Origin: Beroe forskalii | Taxonomy: Eukaryota > Ctenophora > Nuda > Beroida > Beroidae | Length of the DNA stretch: 64,000 nucleotides | Reading direction: 5' to 3' | Assembly: GCA_011033025.1 (NCBI GenBank) | Contig: WFMF01000157.1 | Coordinates: forward strand, 1-64,000 | In this document: positions 57,716-64,000 of the stretch, in pieces | Layout of the letters: each line of letters opens with the position of its first letter | Numbering within the stretch: the first letter of the stretch is position 1 | The notes under the pieces: generated by a model | Seen by the model: only the letters and a program-made list of their open reading frames with translations | What the model was told of the DNA's origin: nothing | Database searches by the model: none | Translations under genes and position numbers: made by a program

Positions 57716-59918
57716 ATGGTCGATGCTCCAAAGAATTCTAAAGCCAAGAAAAGAATAAGGTATGTGTACTGTATACTTGTATAAGAATGACAATGTATTG
57801 TCAGAGTTTCATTCCCTTGTTACTTTTCTAGTTTATCATTTTGTTATTAATGATTGATCTTACAACTGTAGACATAAATAAATCAATGTGTATGACAATT
57901 TGTGATGAATCATTTCATTACAGGTCATTGTTCACTGCAGAGGAAAGTAAACTTATCAGGACCAAAGCTCTCCCTTCTTCCAGTGTCACAAAGAAAGGTG
58001 TGTGAATAGATTTAGGCCTTCTTTTTAATTTTCATTGATACTTATATTTAGAATAGTGTTATGTATCATGACTAATATTCTGCAAATCTTGATAGATGAT
58101 GCAGAGGAAAAGAAGTGCTCTCCAAAGAGGAAAAAGAAGATATCATGGGAACCAAGCAGTGAAACTTACAGATTTGAGGTTGACCTAACTTGCGACAGAG
58201 ACAATGATGAGTACCCAGAGATATTTTTCAGTGACCTTCTGGGGGAAATGGTAAGTCCTTCAGAAACATCAATTACATTTTACTTGATGTTCCATCTCCT
58301 GACAACAGAACTTGATGGAAGACATTTAATTCACCAAGATTTCTGTGTGTTTCCTGTAAACCTGCACAATTAGTGAACTTTGAAACCAGTTAATTTTACT
58401 TCAGATAGGATGAAACACTGATACCTAGCAACAGCATTTAACTGTGACACTGGATAACTTCAAACAATCCAAATACTCAGGCACTTATTCCCTCTGATAC
58501 CATTTAACTGCAGTCATGTGTTGGACCTTTATAAAGTGTCGCCATTTAGCAATCACTGAGGTGGTTTTCCCAGTTCCCTAAAACCATTGATCTCTGATAC
58601 TGGTTCACAGTTCACTCTACCACCAATTTGAAAACATTGAAACCAAGACACTTTGACACTAGTGTACCCCGATTGTTACAATTGTTACTGCAGGATTCAG
58701 AAGATTCTAAAGACGAAGCTGAAGACGATGTCAAACGAATGTCGGAGTATTTCGAAAAGAAATACGTGAGTCGTTCAGCATCGACAGCATGTTAGCATAC
58801 CCATAGGACGCTGAAACCATCATGGAATTGTATATATATACTCATTGACCAGTCAGGGCACGAGTCTACGGACAACTCGTTCGCTGATTGGTAAATGTCA
58901 AATGAACCTGTGGGTAAGCTAATACACCCTCACTAGTCACTTATATAGTGTAGAGTGCCTACTGACAATGTGTAAACTGTATAATGTACTCTGTGTGTAA
59001 TGGGTATACTGTATAATGTACTCTGTGTGTACACATTGGTCTAGAGTGCCTACTGACAATGTGTAAACTGTATAATGTACTCTGTGTGTAATGGGTATAC
59101 TGTATAATGTACTCTGTGTGTACACATTGGTCTAGAGTGCCTACTGACAATGTGTAAACTGTATAATGTACTCTGTGTGTAATGGGTATACTGTATAATG
59201 TACTCTGTGTGTACACATTGGTTTAGAGTGCCTACTGACAATGTGTAAACTGTATAATGTACTCTGTGTGTAATGGGTATACTGTATAATGTACTCTGTG
59301 TGTACACATTGGTTTTGAGTGCCTACTGACAATGTGTAAACTGTATAATGTACTCTGTGTGTACACATTGGTCTAGAGTGCCTACTGACAATGTGTAAAC
59401 TATATAATGTACTCTGTGTGTACACATTGGTCTAGAGTGCCTACTGACAATGTGTAAACTGTATAATGTACTCTGTGTGTACACATTGGTCTAGAGTGCC
59501 TACTGACAATGTGTAAACTGTATAATGTACTCTGTGTGTACACATTGGTCTAGAGTGCCTACTGACAATGTGTAAACTGTATAATGTACTCTGTGTGTAA
59601 TGGGTATACTGTATAATGTACTCTGTGTGTACTCTGTGTGTGGTTATGATTTGGTCGCATGTGGTGTGTAGTCAATTTTGAAAATTTATTCTGGGATTTT
59701 CTTTGTTGGTGAGCTCAAATAATCGCCCGTGTCAGCAACTTGTTTGAACCACGTGACCCGGTTAAATTACCACGTGACCGGTTAAAATGACCACGTGACC
59801 TAGTCATCACGTTCAGGGAGGAGTGAAGGGAGGTAAGACGGGAGTCAGGAGGGTTACAGACATTCAGACAGACCACGGATACGACACTTCCGACCCTTTT
59901 GTGGATGATTCTGAGGCG
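57716..59918 (+). CDS. UBN1: Ubinuclein (UBN1/UBN2, HIRA complex), 5' part
   Basis: Subunit of the HIRA histone chaperone complex that deposits histone H3.3. Exons: 57716-57759, 57924-57997, 58096-58250, 58694-58765, 59817-59918, phases agreeing. The start gives MVDAPKNSKAKKRIR. The block ETYRFEVDLTCDRDNDEYPE followed by IFFSDLLGEM matches the N-terminal region, and KRMSEYFEKKYGGVKGGKTG with VTDIQTDHGYDTSDPFVDDS matches the Hpc2-related domain, the H3.3-binding segment of the family. The last donor (59919) leads into satellite DNA, so the remaining exons lie beyond the window. The family usually has YG(Y)DE at the GYDT position. UBN1 and UBN2 cannot be told apart, so the symbol stands for the family. 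Confidence 0.85.
58948..59640. repeat. 91/59-bp compound tandem array in ubinuclein intron 4
   Basis: Units contain gagtgcctactgacaatgtg and one or two copies of ctgtataatgtactctgtgt. With two inner copies the unit is 91 bp, with one about 59 bp. Four long units are followed by about five short ones and a final long one. All minus-strand frames are by-products. Confidence 0.9.
59751..59812. promoter_or_regulatory. Three CACGTGACC E-box repeats
   Basis: CCACGTGACCCGGTTAAAT, CCACGTGACCGGTTAAAAT and CCACGTGACC follow each other at about 20-bp steps, ending just before the acceptor at 59816. CACGTGAC is the known binding word of bHLH-zip factors. Whether it is bound or only a short repeat is unknown. 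Confidence 0.45.
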
Positions 59919-59994
59919 GTAAGACTCTCCGAAACAGAGGATTCGGTGCATTAACTTTAAAAACCTATTAAAATGAAGAATTATTATCAACCGC

Positions 59995-62134
59995 CCAATT
60001 CTTGTTCAACTTATAGTTTGCGGTTTTTATTCAGGCCATTTCTAGCTAATTTACATTGATTTATCGTTAGAAACCACCAAAGCAAAAAATACAGCTTTAT
60101 TTTTCTTTTGTACCAATAAATTGTATCGAAAAGTGCCAAAATTTTGCACACACATTTCAATTGATAGCCCAATCCATCCTCGATCGATTTTTCGTCATTT
60201 CGGTAAAGTCAATTTTTTGGTCGATTTTGACCATTTTTGAAGGGTATACATCAGTGTTTTTATTTGGATTTTTGGCGAAATTTTGACATATTGGTTTATG
60301 GTCAGTTTTCGAACCAATTGATCAAGATGAATCGAATTATGAATAAAAATGACGATTCAGGCCTATTCTAGCTAATTTACATTGATTTATGGTTAGAAAT
60401 CTCCAAAAATAAAAGAATACAGCTTTATTTTGCTTTTGTACGAATAAATTGCATCCAAAAGTGCCAAAATTTTGCACACACGATTTAATTGATAGCCCAA
60501 TCCATCTTCGATCGATTTTTCGTCATTTCGGGAAAGTCAATTTTTTGGTCGATTTTGACCATTTTTGAAGGGTATACATCAGTGTTTTTGTCGGATTTTG
60601 GCGAAATTTTGACATATTGGTTTATGGTCAGTTTTCGAACCAATTGATCAAGATGAATCGAATTATGAATAAAAATGACGATTCAGGCTTATTCTAGGTC
60701 ATTTACATTGATTTATCGTTATAAACACCCAAAGTAAAAAAATACAGCTTTATTTTGCTTTTGTACGAATAAATTGCGTCCAAAAGTGCCAAAATTTTGC
60801 TCACACATTTCAATTGATAGCCCAATCCATCTTCGATCGATTTTTCGTCATTTCGGGAAAGTCAATTTTTTGGTCGATTTTGACCTTTTTTGAAGGGTAT
60901 ACATCAGTTTTTGTCGGATTTTGGCGAAATTTTGACATATTGGTTTATGGTCAGTTTTCGAACCAATTGATCAAGATGAATTATGAATAAAAAATGACGA
61001 TTCAGGCCTATTCTAGGTCATTTACATTGATTTATCGTTATAAACCCCCAAAGTAAAAAATACAGCTTTATTTTGCTTTTGTACGAATAAATTGCATCCA
61101 AAAGTGCCAAATTTTGCACATTTCAATTGATAGCCCAATCCATCTTTGATCGATTTTTCGTCATTTCGGGCAAGTCAATTTTTTGGTCGATTTTGACCAT
61201 TTTTGAAGGGTATATATACATCAGTGTTTTTGTCGGATTTTGGCGAAATTTTGACATATTGGTTTATGGTCAGTTTTCGAACCAATTGATCAAGATGAAT
61301 CGAATTATATGAATAAAAATGACGATTCAGGCCTATTCTAGTCATTTACATTGATTTATCGTTATAAACACCCAAAGAAAGTAAAAAAATACAGCTTTAT
61401 TTTGCTTTTGTACGAATAAATTGCATCCATGCCAAAATTTTGCACGATTTAATTGATAGCCCAATCCATCTTCGATCGATTTTCGTCATTCGGGAAATCA
61501 ATTTTTTGTTCGATTTGACCATTTTTGAAAGGGTATACATCAGAATGTTTTGTCAGTTNNNNNNNNNNNNNNNNNNNNNNNNNNNNNNNNNNNNNNNNNN
61601 NNNNNNNNNNNNNNNNNNNNNNNNNNNNNNNNNNNNNNNNNNNNNNNNNNNNNNNNNNTACATCAGTGTTTTTGTCGGATTTGGCGAAATTTCTTGGATT
61701 GTTATTGGTTTATGGTCAGTTTTCGAACCAATTGATCAAGATGAATCGAATTATGAATAAAATGACGATTCAGGGCCTATTCTAGCTAATTTACATTGAT
61801 TTGGCGTTAAATCTCCAAAAATAAAAAAATACAGCTTTATTTTGCTTTTGTACGAATAAATTGCATCCAAAAGTGCCAAAATTTTGCACACACGATTTAA
61901 TTGATAGCCCAATCCATCTTCGATCGATTTTTCGTCATTTCGGGAAAGTCAATTTTTTGGTCGATTTTGACCATTTTTGAAGGGTATACATCAGTGTTTT
62001 TGTCGGATTTTGGCGAAATTTTGACATATTGGTTTATGGTCAGTTTTCGAACCAATTGATCAAGATGAATCGAATTATGAATAAAAATGACGATTCAGGC
62101 CTATTCTAGCTAATTTACATTGATTTATTATTTA
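59995..62134. repeat. Satellite A array, reverse orientation, seven or more units
   Basis: Same 323-bp monomer as 29690-31250 but reversed: catttacattgatttatcgt recurs at about 60050, 60375, 60705, 61019, 61340, 61790 and 62112. A 100-base N gap lies inside, so the true copy number is unknown. It follows the last visible ubinuclein exon. Confidence 0.93.
61559..61658. other. Assembly gap, 100 N
   Basis: Exactly 100 N bases inside the satellite array. The sequence next to it has extra small errors. The true size of the gap is unknown. Confidence 0.98.
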
Positions 62135-63800
62135 ACACTGGAGAGCATAAAGGAAGCTATAGCTGAAATTAAGCTTGACTCTGCCCCTGGACCTGATGAG
62201 TGATGGTATCCCGGCCATTCTCCTAAAGAAATGTGCAACAAGCCTCAGTTTGCCAATCTATCTTCTGTGGTCGGAGTCCATGTCATCTGGCGTTGTTGTA
62301 AAAGTTCTACAAGACAGGGTTCATCACTCCGTTATTTAAGAAAGGTAGCCGATGTGAAGCTGCTAACTACAGACCTGTTACCTTAACTACATGTTGTAAA
62401 AGTCTACGAGAGTAGTCAGAAAACACATGATTCACTATCTGAATTGAACAACCTACTGACAGATAAGCAGCACGGTTTCAGATCTAACAGAAGCTGCCTG
62501 ACTCAAATGCTCGACCACTTTGACGACATATTCATGATTTATAGGGTCAAGATACAGACTCAATATATCTCGATTATGCGAAAGCATTTGATAAAGTGGA
62601 TCTGGATATTCTTATCAAGAAGCTAAGGAGATATGGCTTTCACGAAAAGCTAATTACGTGGATCCAGTCATTTCTCACGGACCGTGACCAAGTGGTGGTT
62701 CTCCATGGTGTCCACTCCGTCATCGCCAAAGTGCTCAGCGGTGTTCCTCAGGGAAGTGTCCTTGGGCCGCTCTTATTCATTTTGTTTGTAAATGATTTGG
62801 AGCGTGTTGTGCTTGCATCCAGGGTCAGCTTTTTTGCAGACGACACTCGAGTTTCCAAACAGATTGGCTGCTATGACGACTGTATGCTGCTTCAGGAAGA
62901 CTTGAACAGAATTCTCAACTGGTCACGTGAAAATAACATGGAACTTCATGAGCAGAAGTTTGAGCTCTTGAATCACTTCCATAACAGGAAAAAGCTCATT
63001 CCTCGAACTCCCCTTCACTGAAGCTTTGACTTACAAGGTTTCAAACGATGAATCTCTTTATCCTGTGGAGAACGTTAGAGATCTTGGTGTTCAGGTATCA
63101 AGTGATTTGAGTTGGTCCAGACATATTGCAACCACCGTGTCAAAAGCTAGGAGCACGCTATCTTGGGTTTTCAGTGTCTTCAAAACTCGAGACAGTACGG
63201 TCATGACTACCATGTACAAGTCACTGGTGAGGAGTACACTAGAGTACTGTTGTCCCCTGTGGAACCCCAGCAAGGTCACTGAGATCCAGCTTCTAGAAGG
63301 GGTACAAAGAACTTTCACCAGTCGTGTAGTTGGTCTACGTCATCTCAACTATTGGGAAAGACTAGCTAAGCTAAAGCTGATGTCACTGCAACGCAGAAGA
63401 GAAAGGTACATCATTCTGATGATGTGGAAGATTCTCCATAGAGTTGTACCAAATTGCTGTGGAATCGAATTCAAGGAGACATTGAGGCAAGGTACAATAG
63501 CCCCTCATACCTTCTCTGTTCAAGTCGAGCACAGTAAGTAATCAGACGCTATATGACAGATCATTTGCAGTCCAAGGACCAAAACTGTGGAACACTATAC
63601 CTGGCGCAGTTAAAGCAGCTGAAACATTTGATTCGTTTAAAATAAATTTGTCGAATTATGTTGCTTTGATACCGGACAACCCACCGGTCGCTGGCTACAG
63701 CTGCAATTGGTCAAACTCTCTGGTAGACTACTCACCAGCGCAGTGGTCGGACATCTGATGACCTTTTCGACTCTCGGATAAACTCTACCAAGTTACCAAG
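62135..63800 (+). mobile_element. 5'-truncated CR1-like LINE inserted in satellite A
   Basis: Reverse transcriptase remnants run through several frames: ESIKEAIAEIKLDSAPGPD, KQHGFRSNRSCLTQMLDHFD, SGVPQGSVLGPLLFILFVND, FADDT at the catalytic box, LEYCCPLWNPS, and the end KLWNTIPGAVKAAETF to VAGY. At least four frame breaks make it dead. It interrupts a satellite unit after cattgattta, and the unit resumes at ttatcgttag. The 3' tail is TACCAAGT repeated, like the short 3' microsatellites known from CR1 elements. The fragment at 490-761 is the same kind. Confidence 0.88.
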
Positions 63801-64000
63801 TTAGTTATCGTTAGAAATCTCCAAAAATAAAAAAAATACAGCTTTATTTTGCTTATGTACGAATAAATTGCATCCAAAAGTGCCAAAATTTTGCACACAC
63901 ATTTCAATTGATAGCCCAATCCATCTTCAATCGAATTTTCGTCATTTCGGGAAAGTCAATTTTTTGGTCGATTTTGACCATTTTTGAAGGGTATACATCA
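63801..64000. repeat. Satellite A, continuation to the window end
   Basis: Same reversed monomer as 59995-62134, resuming after the LINE and still running at the last base, so the array continues past the window. Confidence 0.92.

Noticed and set aside
58937-59425. Minus-strand repeated frames (CTHRVHYTVY)
   Set aside because: By-product of the 91/59-bp tandem array in the ubinuclein intron.

Overview
The window is animal nuclear DNA. It has intron-rich genes with GT-AG introns, metazoan gene families (V-ATPase subunit A, LC8 dynein light chain, DPAGT1, BET bromodomain, ALDH6A1, SETD9, ETFBKMT, ubinuclein) and dense small transposons and satellites. Introns are mostly 100-2000 bp, CpG-rich repeats survive, and the proteins are clearly diverged from vertebrate ones, so an invertebrate, possibly an early-branching one, fits. 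I cannot name the species. Two blocks (about 6480-7975 and 54840-56720) are run-length-stretched, low-quality base calls, and there is one 100-base N gap, so single-base frameshifts here must be read with caution.

Layout. (1) 129-8393, plus strand: V-ATPase catalytic subunit A in at least 13 exons; the exons for roughly 105 codons fall in the unreadable block. (2) 9320-14036, plus: a promoter with a perfect RFX X-box, then three tandem two-exon LC8 (DYNLL) genes with almost identical coding exons and unrelated introns; the second intron carries a Harbinger-type element abutted by a TA-flanked MITE. (3) 14.0-19.3 kb: gene-free, with a CGTACG minisatellite and a 454-bp tandem duplication. (4) 19362-25073, plus: a secreted, probably GPI-anchored trypsin-CUB-LDLa protease with an atypical S1 pocket and duplicated exon pieces. 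(5) 25982-32891, minus: DPAGT1, first enzyme of N-glycan precursor synthesis, with a 323-bp satellite in one intron. (6) 34316-37055, minus: an intronless BET double-bromodomain gene with three single-base frame breaks, followed by a truncated LINE. (7) 41494-48021, minus: mitochondrial ALDH6A1 with a 467-bp satellite in an intron and two single-base frame breaks. (8) 48221-49754, minus: two intronless lysine-methyltransferase-family genes, SETD9-like and ETFBKMT-like. (9) 53855 onward, plus: a REC8-like cohesin first exon, a 48-bp coding repeat, then the 5' half of a ubinuclein gene (57716-59918) whose next intron runs into a second array of the DPAGT1 satellite, in opposite orientation and interrupted by a CR1-like LINE.

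The genes are unrelated housekeeping and chromatin genes rather than one pathway; BET, SETD9, REC8 and ubinuclein are all nuclear chromatin factors, which I take as coincidence unless synteny shows otherwise. I see no convincing new multi-gene system. The best leads are the homogenised LC8 triplet with per-copy 5' splice acceptors, the altered protease pocket, the repeated splice-acceptor modules, the intronless gene group, and the two mirror-oriented arrays of one satellite.
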